Positions 7,218 through 15,581 of a DNA stretch of 64,000 nt are shown one piece after another (the first letter of the stretch is position 1; every line of letters begins with the position of its first letter). The position numbers were made by a program, and so were the translations under genes. The DNA comes from JBBECJ01 sp963763325 (GTDB lineage: Bacteria; Chloroflexota; Chloroflexia; Thermomicrobiales; CFX8): assembly GCA_963763325.1 (NCBI GenBank), contig CAVXOL010000018.1, forward strand, positions 310,001 through 374,000. Direction: 5' to 3'. The notes under the pieces were generated by a model. The model saw only the letters and a program-made list of their open reading frames with translations, had not been told where the DNA came from and ran no database searches.

Positions 7218-8813
7218 ATGACCGCACGAGCCGCGACGAGCCGAAGAACGCTGACTGCTGTTGAACAGCAGGAGCGACGGACGCAGACGCTGCTGTTCCT
7301 CAGTGGAACGCTGGCGGCGCTGGTGGCAGTCGCGTTCATGTTGCTGCTGCGGCGCATCACTGAAACCGACTCGCTACTGGAGATCGTCGGCGAAGCGTTC
7401 CTGCAACTGATGCCGATGGCGCTGTTTGCGTTGTTGTTGGAGACATTGAAGGAGTCTGCCAAGCCGCTGCTCGTGATCGGGATCGTGCTGGGAATGATGC
7501 TCGTCGGTGGCGGCATCGCGCGGCTCGATGGCGGCGCGGCGCGCAGTGTCTCGTTCAGGGCGAGATTCTGGAGAGGGTTGATGGTAACCCTCTCGATCTG
7601 GGTGCCACTCGCGATTTTCGCCGTGATCGTCGTCTCGATCGGGACGGTCGCGCCGGTTACGAACCGGAGCGTTGCGGCGCTTTCCCTGATTCTGCTGTCC
7701 GATGTGGTCGTGTTCACGCTTGCCCTGTACCTGATCTTCCCGCTCGTTCGGACGGCGCTCGGTGGAGAGTCCACCCGGGTGGACTATCGCGAACATGTCG
7801 ACGCTCCGCCTGACGATCTGGGCCGGCGACGTCTGATCGCGTTTGCGGCGACCGGCGTCGTTGGGCTGGCCGCGACCGTAGTTGTTGGCCGCTTTGTATC
7901 GGGCATACGCGGTGGATCCATCGGCGGTGGGAGCGACGCGATTTCCGAACCGGTGACGCCGAACGACAACTTCTACCTGATCTCCAAGAACTTCGTGGAT
8001 CCTGGAGTCGACGAGGACGACTGGCGGCTACGGATCACTGGCCTGGTCGATACGCCGCGTGACATCGCCTACGCCGACCTGCTGGCGATGCAGCGAGCAG
8101 AGCAACTGACGACGTTGACCTGTATCTCGAACGAGATCGGCGGCGAGTTGATCTCGAACGCGAAGTGGACAGGTGTGCGGCTGTCGGACATCCTGGCGAT
8201 CGCGGGCGTCCAGCCCTCGGCAACCGAACTGGCGCTCTACGCCGACGACGGCTACACCGAGTCGTTCCCACTCTCGAAGGCGCTTGAACCAACGACGATG
8301 CTGGCCTACCTGATGAACGATGAACCGCTCTCATCGCGGCACGGTTTCCCGGCTCGGCTGATCGTTCCGGGCCTCTACGGGATCAAGAACGTCAAGTGGC
8401 TGACCCGAATCGACCTGGTTGCCAGCGACTTCAAGGGCTACTGGCAGCAGCGCGGCTGGACAGACGACGCCACGATCCAGACGATGTCGCGCTTTGATGT
8501 GCCTGGCGCGCGGGCGATCGTTCCGTTCGGGCCGGTTGAGCTGGCCGGCATCGCCTTCGCCGGTGATCGCGGCATCAGCGCCGTCGAGGTCAGTGACGAT
8601 GGCGACACATGGCAGCCGGTCGATTCAATCGAGCGAATCGCGCCATTGAGTTGGGCCATCTGGCGTTTCACGTGGAACCCGCCAGAATCGGGAACCTACA
8701 CCCTGCGCGTCCGCGCCACCGATGGCACCGGCGCCGTCCAGACCAGCGATCGCCGCGATCCGATCCCCGACGGCGCAACCGGCTACCACACGCTCGACAT
8801 CGGCGTGGCGTAA
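7218..8813 (+). CDS. membrane-anchored sulfite-oxidase-like molybdopterin oxidoreductase
   Basis: A 531-residue fusion. Residues 25-215 hold five or six predicted membrane helices, including LLFLSGTLAALVAVAFMLLL and FAATGVVGLAATVVVG. Residues 250-420 are an oxidoreductase molybdopterin-binding domain with NDNFYLISKNF, the presumed Mo-ligand cysteine in TLTCISNEIGG, and GFPARLIVPGLYGIKNVKW. The C-terminus is an Ig-like Mo-co dimerisation domain (EVSDDGDTWQPV, YTLRVRATDGTG). The catalytic part is likely outside the membrane. The electron partner is not visible. The ORF track start at 7218 is an ATG. Codons for STRVD contain copy 3 of the 18-bp palindrome. Confidence 0.85.
   Translation: MTARAATSRRTLTAVEQQERRTQTLLFLSGTLAALVAVAFMLLLRRITETDSLLEIVGEAFLQLMPMALFALLLETLKESAKPLLVIGIVLGMMLVGGGIARLDGGAARSVSFRARFWRGLMVTLSIWVPLAIFAVIVVSIGTVAPVTNRSVAALSLILLSDVVVFTLALYLIFPLVRTALGGESTRVDYREHVDAPPDDLGRRRLIAFAATGVVGLAATVVVGRFVSGIRGGSIGGGSDAISEPVTPNDNFYLISKNFVDPGVDEDDWRLRITGLVDTPRDIAYADLLAMQRAEQLTTLTCISNEIGGELISNAKWTGVRLSDILAIAGVQPSATELALYADDGYTESFPLSKALEPTTMLAYLMNDEPLSSRHGFPARLIVPGLYGIKNVKWLTRIDLVASDFKGYWQQRGWTDDATIQTMSRFDVPGARAIVPFGPVELAGIAFAGDRGISAVEVSDDGDTWQPVDSIERIAPLSWAIWRFTWNPPESGTYTLRVRATDGTGAVQTSDRRDPIPDGATGYHTLDIGVA
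7768..7785. repeat. 18-bp palindrome, copy 3 of 4
   Basis: An identical AGTCCACCCGGGTGGACT inside the molybdoenzyme gene, read there as STRVD, as in copy 1. The host residues lie in a linker between the membrane part and the enzyme domain. Confidence 0.9.
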
Positions 8814-8905
8814 GGCGTCGGGATCCCGGACTCGGGATTCGAGGGCGTCGAACTGAAATCGCATCTCCGAAGCCCCCCGAATCCCGAGTCCCGATTCCCG
8901 ACGCC
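8814..8905. repeat. long imperfect hairpin after the molybdoenzyme gene
   Basis: GGCGTCGGGATCCCGGACTC and following bases (8814-8845) pair imperfectly with the 8873-8905 arm ending GATTCCCGACGCC. It may act as a terminator. The same TCGGGA/TCCCGA building block forms the hairpin at 40129, so this could be a dispersed hairpin repeat. Confidence 0.6.
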
Positions 8906-8914
8906 AGTGTGGCG

Positions 8915-8920
8915 TACAAT
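8915..8920 (+). promoter_or_regulatory. -10 box TACAAT, probable leaderless start
   Basis: TACAAT ends 5 bases before the GTG of the malic enzyme gene and no ribosome site is present, which fits leaderless transcription. The -35 region is weak. Confidence 0.4.
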
Positions 8921-8925
8921 CGAAG

Positions 8926-11532
8926 GTGGACGAGCGGGAGAGAGTTGTAGCGCCCACAGCGGGTGGAGACTGGGACTTCGCGGCAAACGTGTACATTATC
9001 GAACAGCAAGACGAGGGACTGGATTACCGACGACGCTTTCAGGGACTGATCGGTGTCAACAGCAAGATTCCCATCCGCGACCGTTCGATTCTGTCGCTGG
9101 TCTACACGCCAGGCGTGGCCGAAGCCTGTCTGGAGATTCAGCGCAACCCCGAGAGCGCATTTGAGCTGACCTGTCGGGGGAACACGGTCGCAATCGTGAC
9201 GGACGGGTCGGACCTGTTCGGTCGCGAGGGCGGACCACCTGAGGCAGCCCTGCCGGTCCTCGAAGGCAAGAGTGTCATCTTCAAGACGTTCGCCGGAATC
9301 GACGCCTTCCCGATCTGTCTGGACGTGAATGACCCAGCCGCGATCGTCGAAACGACGGCTGCACTGACGCCGACGTTTGGCGCGATCTGCCTCGACGACA
9401 TCAGCGCGCCGCGCTCGTTCGCGATTGCCGACCAGCTCGAAAAAGCCTGCACGATCCCGGTCTTCGCCAACCAGCACCACGGGACGGCGATCCTCGTCCT
9501 CGGAGCGTTGATCAACGCGCTGAAGGTCACCGACCGGAAGCTGGAAGAGATCAGCGTCGTCGTCGCCGGGGCGGGAATTGCCGGGATCGGCGTCGCGCGG
9601 CTGCTGCACCGGGCAGGTGTGCGCAGGATCGTCGTCTGCGACCGGGCTGGGGCGATCTACACCGGCCGGCCGGAGCGGATGAACTGGGCCAAGTCATATC
9701 TCGCCAAAGAGACGAATCGCGAGCGGCGGAAAGGGTCGCTGGCGGAGATGCTCAAAGGGGCTGATGTCTTCGTTGGCTTGTCCAGCGGTGACGCGGTTTC
9801 CCCCGAGATGATCGAACAGATGGCGCCGGACCCGATCGTCCTGGCGCTGGCGATCCCAACACCGGAAATCACCCCGCAGTTGGCCCGCGATGCGGGCGCG
9901 AAGGTCGTCGCGACCGGGCGGTCCGACCACCCGAACATGATGGACATCTCGCTCGTCTTTCCAGGTGTCTTCAGGGGACTGCTCGATAGCGGCGCGCGCA
10001 ACATGCGCCTCCGCACGCTGATCTACGCCGCCGAGGCGCTCGCGTCGCTGGTGCCCGATGAAGAACTGAACCCGGACAACATCGTCCCGCGCATCTTCGA
10101 TTTTCGGGTCGCGCCGACAATTGCATCAGCCGTCGTTCAGGCAGCGCTGGAGACCGGCGAAGCGCAGAATGATGTCAGGCCGGAGGCAGTGGCTGAGCGG
10201 ACTCGCCGGTACGTCTACGAGGGCATCATGCCTCCGCTCGTGCGCTCCAACAGCACGCCAGCCGAGCCACGCAAGAACCCGGAGACGCTGCGCGACAAGG
10301 TACTGGCGCTCAGGCGCAGGCATGGCGGCGTGCTTGAGATCCGCTCGAAGATTCCGATCAAGGACCACCACATCCTGAACATCCTCTATGTCCCACCGGC
10401 GGCGCTGGCGCCAGCCGTCGAGATCCGCAACAACCCGATGAGCGTCTACGATCTGACTGTCAAGGACAATCTGGTCGCGATCGTGACCGATGGCACTGCC
10501 GTGCTTGGCCTGGGAGACATTGGCCCTGAGGCGGCACTGCCGGTCATGGAGGGCAAAGCGGTCCTCTTCCAGACACTGGCGGGAGTCGAGGCGTTCCCGA
10601 TCTGCATCTCGGAGCGCGATCCGGACAAGATCGTCGAGATCGTGGCGAACATCTCGCCGTCGTTCGGCGGCATCAACCTCGAAGACATCTCAGCGCCGCG
10701 CTGCTTCGATATTGAGGCCAGGCTCAAGGAACGTCTGGACATGCCGGTCTTCCACGATGACCAGCATGGGACCGCCGTCGTCGTGACGGCTGCGTTGATC
10801 AACGCGCTCCGGCTGCGTGGGACGAGCCTGGAGAATACGCAGGTCGCGATCAACGGCGCAGGTGCGGCCGGCATCGCGGTCGCCAAGCTGTTGATCTCGT
10901 CTGGAATCGGCGACATCGTGATGTGCGACCGAAGTGGCGCGATCCACAAGGGCCGGGCAGTCGGAATGAACCGCTCCAAAGACGAGATCGCGAGGCTCAC
11001 AAATCGTGAGAGTGTCAAGGGCGAGCTCTGCGATGTAATCGCCGGCGCGGATGTCTTCATCGGTCTCTCGGCGCCGGGCGCGTTGACCGGCGACGATATC
11101 AGGCGGATGAACGACAAGGCGATCATCTTTGCTTTGGCGAACCCGACACCTGAGATCCTGCCGGAAGCAGCCCATGCGGCCGGTGCGCTTGTCGTCGCGA
11201 CCGGGCGGTCGGACTTTGCTAACCAGGTCAACAACTCACTGGCGTTTCCGGGCATCTTCCGCGGTGCCCTCGACGCGAAGGCGCGTGACATCAACGACGC
11301 AATGAAGGTCGCCGCCGCCCAGGCAATCGCCGATCTGGTCAGCGACGATGAGCTGGCAGCCGACTACGTCGTCCCGGAGGCGCTCGATCTGCGGGTCCCG
11401 CCGGCCGTGGCCGCAGCCGTTGCCCGTGCCGCCGTCGAGACCGGTGTCAACCGTGTCGCCGTCGATCCCGCCGACGTGGAGCAACGCACCCGCGATCGGA
11501 TCTATACAGGGCAGCCCACGAGCTGGGAGTAG
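8926..11532 (+). CDS. tandem (two-domain-set) malic enzyme fusion
   Basis: 868 residues made of two complete malic-enzyme copies, about residues 40-434 and 465-860, joined by a short linker. Malic enzyme oxidatively decarboxylates malate to pyruvate with NAD(P). Copy 1 keeps the tyrosine loop LVYTPGVAEA, but reads TDGSDLFGREGGPP for the usual LGLGNIGP, LDDISAP for LEDISAP, and PVFANQHHGTA for PVFHDDQHGTA, so metal ligands look lost. Copy 2 keeps LGLGDIGPEAALPVMEGK, INLEDISAP and HDDQHGTA (His610 region), but its tyrosine loop is LYVPPAALAPA. Both have NAD-site glycines (GAGIAGIG, GAGAAGIA). The two copies may complement each other or one may be regulatory. The GTG start follows a TACAAT box with no SD. 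Confidence 0.85.
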   Translation: MDERERVVAPTAGGDWDFAANVYIIEQQDEGLDYRRRFQGLIGVNSKIPIRDRSILSLVYTPGVAEACLEIQRNPESAFELTCRGNTVAIVTDGSDLFGREGGPPEAALPVLEGKSVIFKTFAGIDAFPICLDVNDPAAIVETTAALTPTFGAICLDDISAPRSFAIADQLEKACTIPVFANQHHGTAILVLGALINALKVTDRKLEEISVVVAGAGIAGIGVARLLHRAGVRRIVVCDRAGAIYTGRPERMNWAKSYLAKETNRERRKGSLAEMLKGADVFVGLSSGDAVSPEMIEQMAPDPIVLALAIPTPEITPQLARDAGAKVVATGRSDHPNMMDISLVFPGVFRGLLDSGARNMRLRTLIYAAEALASLVPDEELNPDNIVPRIFDFRVAPTIASAVVQAALETGEAQNDVRPEAVAERTRRYVYEGIMPPLVRSNSTPAEPRKNPETLRDKVLALRRRHGGVLEIRSKIPIKDHHILNILYVPPAALAPAVEIRNNPMSVYDLTVKDNLVAIVTDGTAVLGLGDIGPEAALPVMEGKAVLFQTLAGVEAFPICISERDPDKIVEIVANISPSFGGINLEDISAPRCFDIEARLKERLDMPVFHDDQHGTAVVVTAALINALRLRGTSLENTQVAINGAGAAGIAVAKLLISSGIGDIVMCDRSGAIHKGRAVGMNRSKDEIARLTNRESVKGELCDVIAGADVFIGLSAPGALTGDDIRRMNDKAIIFALANPTPEILPEAAHAAGALVVATGRSDFANQVNNSLAFPGIFRGALDAKARDINDAMKVAAAQAIADLVSDDELAADYVVPEALDLRVPPAVAAAVARAAVETGVNRVAVDPADVEQRTRDRIYTGQPTSWE

Positions 11533-11547
11533 GGTCGTCAAGCCGCG

Positions 11548-13128
11548 TCATGCATCACCGGACAACGGAACTGTCGCGGTCAGGGTTGTGCCTTGTGCTG
11601 GAGCGCTCTGGATGTCGAAGCTGCCGCCGATGCGAGTGGCGCGTTCGCGCATCGAACTGAGGCCGAGGTGGCCGGGGAATGAGCCAGCCGAGTCGAAGCC
11701 GATGCCATTGTCGTGGATGGTCAGGATGAGGGACCGTTCATCGGTGGAGAGTTGCAAACTGACACTGGTCGCCCTGGCGTGTTTGACGACATTGTGGAGC
11801 GCTTCCTGGGCGATGCGGTAGACGGCCTCCTTGACATCCAGGGGTGCTTCCGGCTCGGGGCAGGTCGTGACCTCGACCTGGAGGCTGTGGCGGGCGCGAA
11901 GTGCCTTGGCCTGGCGGTTCAGCGCAGTGACGATCCCTTCACGCTCGAGTGACTCCGGACGTAGCTCGAAGATCAATGAGCGCATCTCGGTCAGACCCGC
12001 CTCTGCCAGCTGAAGGACATAATCCAGCGGTTCACCGGCCCGTTCCGGATCGATGTCGAGCAGCGTACGGGCGGTTCGAGCGCCGAGACCGATGCCATAG
12101 AGAGCTTGTGAGACGGAGTCATGGAGCTCGCGCGCGAGCCGTTGACGCTCTTCGAGAGCAGCCTTCTGCTGAGCGGCGTGATAGAGCCTCGCATTTTCGA
12201 CGGCTACGGCTGCCTGGTCCGCAATTGCCTTAAGGAATTCGACCTCCGGACCGTCCGGGTGGGCGTCGGGCAGGAAGTAGGCGTTGAGGACGCCAAGGCC
12301 ACGGCCGTGATAGATGAGTGGGACCGCAACGATCGTGTCCCAGGCGACGTCCTGAATAACGCTTCGGATCTCGCTGTCGTTACTGGCGGGGGAATTTCGC
12401 GCGCGGGCATCGCGCATGATGAAGACTCGTTGGGTCTGGAACGCACGTGCGACCGGTGAACGGTTGATTGCCGCTGGCCAGGCGGCTTCGAGTGCGGCGC
12501 CTGCTCCGTCCGGCAGACCATGGGTACCAACAGTGCGGAGATACTGGCCGCTCTCGTCCATCAGAAGGACGGCGGTTGCGATCGCACGGGTTGCCTCGAC
12601 AACGTGAGCCGCGAGGTTGTCCAGCGTTCGTTCCATCGGCTGGTCGAGGGTCAGTGAGGCGGCGATCTGGGCCAGTGAGCTGGCTTCACGCTCGCGCCGG
12701 CGAGCCTCGGTCACGTCACGGATGATCGAGCAGATCAGCGGGCCATCCGGGCCGCTCAGCAGCATGTTGGAGTACTCGATCTCGCGCTCTTCGCCGTTGG
12801 GCCGCAGAATCGTGACCCGCCTGCGACCGGTCTTTCCGGCCAGGCTCGATTCGGTGTAGTTCAGGATCGCCTCGCGCGATCGCGGGGCAATCAGGTCGAG
12901 GTAGTCGAGTCCGATCAGTTCCGTGTGCGGGCGACCCGCTATTGGTCCCAATGCAGCATTGGCGTAGATGATCAAGCGCTGGTCGGTGGCGACGAGGATG
13001 CCGTCGAGCGCGACATCGAGGACGCTGCCCAGTATGCCGAGGCCAAGCTGCTCCGGCCGCAGCGCGTGGATACCCTGCTGATTGTCGACGTCTGTCATGC
13101 CGCTCGCCAGTCCACCTGTCGCACTCAT
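11548..13128 (-). CDS. sensor histidine kinase, PAS-GAF-HisKA_3-HATPase
   Basis: A 526-residue cytoplasmic kinase of the NarX/DegS (HisKA_3) type. It has a PAS domain at about residues 20-140 (VALDGILVATDQRLIIYANAA), then GAF at 160-320 (AVPLIYHGRGLGVLNAYF). The dimerisation helix has ERQRLARELHDSVSQALYGI, where the His is phosphorylated, followed by a HATPase with EALHNVVKHA, IHDNGIGFD and GHLGLSSMRERA. No partner regulator is adjacent. I prefer ATG 13128 over 13158 because TACACT sits 5 bases before it, a leaderless pattern. Copy 4 of the 18-bp palindrome then covers the -35 position. Confidence 0.85.
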   Translation of the reverse strand: MSATGGLASGMTDVDNQQGIHALRPEQLGLGILGSVLDVALDGILVATDQRLIIYANAALGPIAGRPHTELIGLDYLDLIAPRSREAILNYTESSLAGKTGRRRVTILRPNGEEREIEYSNMLLSGPDGPLICSIIRDVTEARRREREASSLAQIAASLTLDQPMERTLDNLAAHVVEATRAIATAVLLMDESGQYLRTVGTHGLPDGAGAALEAAWPAAINRSPVARAFQTQRVFIMRDARARNSPASNDSEIRSVIQDVAWDTIVAVPLIYHGRGLGVLNAYFLPDAHPDGPEVEFLKAIADQAAVAVENARLYHAAQQKAALEERQRLARELHDSVSQALYGIGLGARTARTLLDIDPERAGEPLDYVLQLAEAGLTEMRSLIFELRPESLEREGIVTALNRQAKALRARHSLQVEVTTCPEPEAPLDVKEAVYRIAQEALHNVVKHARATSVSLQLSTDERSLILTIHDNGIGFDSAGSFPGHLGLSSMRERATRIGGSFDIQSAPAQGTTLTATVPLSGDA

Positions 13129-13151
13129 TCTGGAGTGTAGCAGGCGCCAGT

Positions 13152-13169
13152 AGTCCACCCGGGTGGACT
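13152..13169. repeat. 18-bp palindrome, copy 4 of 4
   Basis: An identical AGTCCACCCGGGTGGACT, intergenic, 24 bases upstream of the histidine kinase start and covering its predicted -35 region. Confidence 0.9.
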
Positions 13170-13400
13170 CTCCACGGTGTCAATCAATCCACAGACGGCG
13201 ATGGCCCGGCATCGGCCAAAGGTCGGAGCCGGATGGTCGGACGCAGGTCTCGCCCGAGCCTGTCCGTCGAGCCGTAGCCGGTAGTGCATGGTTGCCGTAC
13301 AACAGGTGTCATGCGGACGCCGGGCAGTTCTACGTCCGGCGTCAACGCGTGTGATGAGAACCGGACGATGCTGTTCGGACAGAAAGGATCGGGTTCAACG

Positions 13401-14126
13401 ATGAACCTGGGGAGATTGAAGCTGGTCGTACCAACCAGTCTGCTGGCCGTCGCGTTGCTGGCAGCGGCCTGCTCGGAGACGGGCGAGACGCGCAACGACG
13501 CGGAGCAGGTCGACCTTGACGGCGCGACGAGTGCCGAAGTGTTTCTACGAATGGGCGCCGGTGATCTCGATGTAGCAGGCGGCGCAGACGGCATGCTGGA
13601 CGCTGACTTCACCTACAACGTCGAGAAGTGGGAGCCGGACATCGACTGGGCCGTCTCTAACGGCAACGGACGATTGGAGATCGATCAGTCCGGCTCCGGA
13701 AGCGTCAGCCTGTTCGACCTCGATGACATCGAAAACGAGTGGGACCTCGCTCTGAATGACGACATTCCGACGACGCTCGATGTCGAGCTTGGCGCGGGTG
13801 ACAGCACGTTGAACCTCGGTTCACTGAATCTGACGAGGCTGGACGTTGAGACGGGCGCCGGTGAGACAACGATCGATCTAACCGGTAACTGGGACAACAA
13901 CCTGGATGCGACGGTCGATGCGGGAGCGGGGCGAGTGAAGCTGCTGCTGCCAGCCGACGTCGGTGTTCGCGTCGAGACGGATACCGGTGTCGTTGATGTA
14001 GATCATGACGGCCTGACGAAGGACGGCGACGTCTACACGAACGACGCCTATGGCGAGAGCGATGCAACGTTGACGATCAGCGTCGATGCCGGAGTCGGTG
14101 AGGTGGATCTGGAAGTCGTGCAGTAG
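13401..14126 (+). CDS. lipoprotein with DUF4097-like (toast-rack) domain
   Basis: A 241-residue secreted lipoprotein. The signal peptide PTSLLAVALLAAACSET has a lipobox cleaved before Cys near residue 21. The rest is a repetitive beta structure with GAGDLDVAGGADG, ELGAGDSTLNLGSLNL and ETGAGETTIDLTG, like the right-handed toast-rack fold of LiaF/DUF4097 proteins. Some of these proteins are part of envelope stress responses, but no partner genes are adjacent. ATG 13401 has AAAGGA 13 bases upstream. The longer frame to 13284 lacks a signal peptide at its start. A strong terminator follows at 14165. Confidence 0.75.
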   Translation: MNLGRLKLVVPTSLLAVALLAAACSETGETRNDAEQVDLDGATSAEVFLRMGAGDLDVAGGADGMLDADFTYNVEKWEPDIDWAVSNGNGRLEIDQSGSGSVSLFDLDDIENEWDLALNDDIPTTLDVELGAGDSTLNLGSLNLTRLDVETGAGETTIDLTGNWDNNLDATVDAGAGRVKLLLPADVGVRVETDTGVVDVDHDGLTKDGDVYTNDAYGESDATLTISVDAGVGEVDLEVVQ

Positions 14127-14164
14127 CGGACTGCAACATGCCCATGACCACCCGGAAAACACCC

Positions 14165-14196
14165 GGCCCCTTCTCCCAATTCTGGAAGAAGGGGCC
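14165..14196. terminator. rho-independent terminator
   Basis: GGCCCCTTCT / AGAAGGGGCC, a perfect 10-bp stem with a 12-base loop and a T-rich tail (TTCTGGTTT). It lies between convergent genes and can serve both. Confidence 0.85.
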
Positions 14197-14221
14197 CTTC
14201 TGGTTTATATCATGGTGGAAC

Positions 14222-14833
14222 TTACGAGATCGGTGGGCGTTTGAGTTCGTACTGTTCAGAAGTCGAGCAGTACCAATCGCCGGTCAGTCGACCGACGGCC
14301 TGAAGGCGCTGAAGGTCGATTCGATTGTTCTCAATGACGAGGTCGTCGCGGATGTGGATGCGGACAACCTCGGCGATAACGAGGTGGGCACCGTAGGGGA
14401 GGGTGCCGACCGGCTTGATCTCGCGGACGACGCATTCGAGGTTGGCTGGAGCTTCGGCAACCCGCATCGGTCGGACGACATCGCACGGAGCAGGCGTCAG
14501 GCCGCTGGCGGCGAACTCGTCCACCTCGGGCGGCCATTCGGCGGCAGTGATCGCCATCTGCGGCCCGATATCGGCGCTGACGGTATTGATGACGAACTCG
14601 CCGTTGTCGCGGATGTTGCGGAGGGTGTCCTTCTCCTGACCGTCGCGGGCGCCGACCGAGATGGCGACGTGTGGCGGGGTCGAGGTGATCATCATGAAGA
14701 AGCTGAACGGGGCGAGGTTGTTGCGGCCGTCGCTGGTGATCGTTGAGGTCCAGCCAATTGGACGCGGTACGACGACACTGGCCATCAGCTTGTAGGACAG
14801 TTGGGCGTCGATTTCCTGTGGATTGAATTTCAT
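14222..14833 (-). CDS. flavin reductase-like FMN-binding protein
   Basis: A 203-residue protein of the flavin-reductase-like/DIM6-NTAB family, which binds FMN in a split-barrel fold. The hallmark is RPIGWTSTITSDGRNNLAPF near residue 25, followed by SFFMMITSTPPHVAISVG and EKDTLRNIRDNGEFVIN. Many members reduce flavin for a partner monooxygenase, but none is next to it. The ATG at 14833 is preceded by GGAGA with 5-base spacing. Longer readings to 14911 add unrelated residues. The 46-bp inverted repeat element lies just upstream, between this gene and the SOS-like promoter. Confidence 0.85.
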   Translation of the reverse strand: MKFNPQEIDAQLSYKLMASVVVPRPIGWTSTITSDGRNNLAPFSFFMMITSTPPHVAISVGARDGQEKDTLRNIRDNGEFVINTVSADIGPQMAITAAEWPPEVDEFAASGLTPAPCDVVRPMRVAEAPANLECVVREIKPVGTLPYGAHLVIAEVVRIHIRDDLVIENNRIDLQRLQAVGRLTGDWYCSTSEQYELKRPPIS

Positions 14834-14900
14834 CCGTGTCTCCATCCCCTTCGCGGCTCGTTCGGACATAGCCTGCGTCATTATCTCCGGATCTGCTCTC

Positions 14901-15055
14901 CGTAGGGACATGTCTCAGACTTGTCCGCGCCGTGAGGCGCCTGCTTCGGACATCGCGGGTTGTCGAGGGACCCTGACGCCTGCGCCTGTGGGGGAACCGT
15001 GCCACCGTCAAGCAGGCGCCTCACGGCGCGGACAAGTCTGAGACATGTCCCTACG
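14901..15055. repeat. 46-bp perfect inverted repeat with 63-bp centre (MITE-like)
   Basis: The left arm 14901-14946 (begins CGTAGGGACATGTCTCAGAC) is the exact reverse complement of 15010-15055. The central 63 bases hold no ORF. It could be a miniature inverted-repeat element, or a long RNA hairpin shared by the flanking divergent transcripts. Shorter elements at 19877 share the TGTCCGCGCCG block. Confidence 0.8.
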
Positions 15056-15068
15056 GGGGAGGATCGTC

Positions 15069-15098
15069 TTGACAGAATAGAACATTCGTTCTAATCTC
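15069..15098 (+). promoter_or_regulatory. sigma70-type promoter with SOS-like operator in the spacer
   Basis: TTGACA (15069-15074) and TAATCT (15093-15098) are 18 bases apart. The spacer contains AGAACATTCGTTCT (15079-15092), a GAAC-N4-GTTC palindrome exactly where a LexA-type repressor would block polymerase. Confidence 0.6.
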
Positions 15099-15224
15099 AC
15101 AGACAGGCCCCGGGAGAGCGCCAGAGCGCCAGGGTGGAGGCCGGTCGCGTTGATGAGAGCTTGCGGAGCAGGCCGGGGCGACGGGCCGTTGCTGGTGGAG
15201 CTTAAACGGTCAGGGGGTAGATCG

Positions 15225-15503
15225 ATGGTTGCGGAGATTACGCGGCGGCGGGCGGTTGGCGAGCGGCTGCAGTTGGACGTGCAGCATGGGCCGGGGCAGT
15301 ACACGGTCTGGATCGTGCCGGCCAAGGGGATGAACCATGAGGTGGTCGGCTATCGGGTCTGGATCGGCAACGCGACACTGCTGCTCGGGAGCGAGGAGCA
15401 GGCAGTTGCGGCGGCGCTGAACGCGATCGACCGGATTCGGACGGCGCGCGAGGTGGCGGCTGGAGAACCGGCTGTTGAGGTTGTCGTGGGGGAGCCGGGA
15501 TAG
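15225..15503 (+). CDS. small protein of unknown function, possibly SOS-regulated
   Basis: A 92-residue soluble protein I do not recognise. It has a beta-rich N-terminal half (HGPGQYTVWIVPAKGM, YRVWIGNATLLLGS) and an alanine-rich helix (EQAVAAALNAIDRIR). The ATG at 15225 has GGGGG 8 bases upstream. The frame is open back to 15150 but without a ribosome site. It is the first gene after a strong promoter whose spacer holds an SOS-like palindrome, and it ends at a perfect terminator, so it is probably a single-gene transcript. Confidence 0.65.
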   Translation: MVAEITRRRAVGERLQLDVQHGPGQYTVWIVPAKGMNHEVVGYRVWIGNATLLLGSEEQAVAAALNAIDRIRTAREVAAGEPAVEVVVGEPG

Positions 15504-15533
15504 CGGCGCGGCCCCAGCCGGCCCTCACCCCAA

Positions 15534-15559
15534 CCCCTCTCCCAGTGCTGGGAGAGGGG
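15534..15559 (+). terminator. rho-independent terminator
   Basis: CCCCTCTCCCAG / CTGGGAGAGGGG, a perfect 12-bp stem followed by CTTTTGTTTT. The preceding GGCCCTCACCCC block is shared with the repeat at 44890. Confidence 0.9.
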
Positions 15560-15581
15560 CTTTTGTTTTCCTGGAGCCAGG

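Noticed and set aside
11236..11541. 101-codon frame on the minus strand
   Set aside because: Antisense shadow of the tandem malic enzyme gene, without ribosome site.
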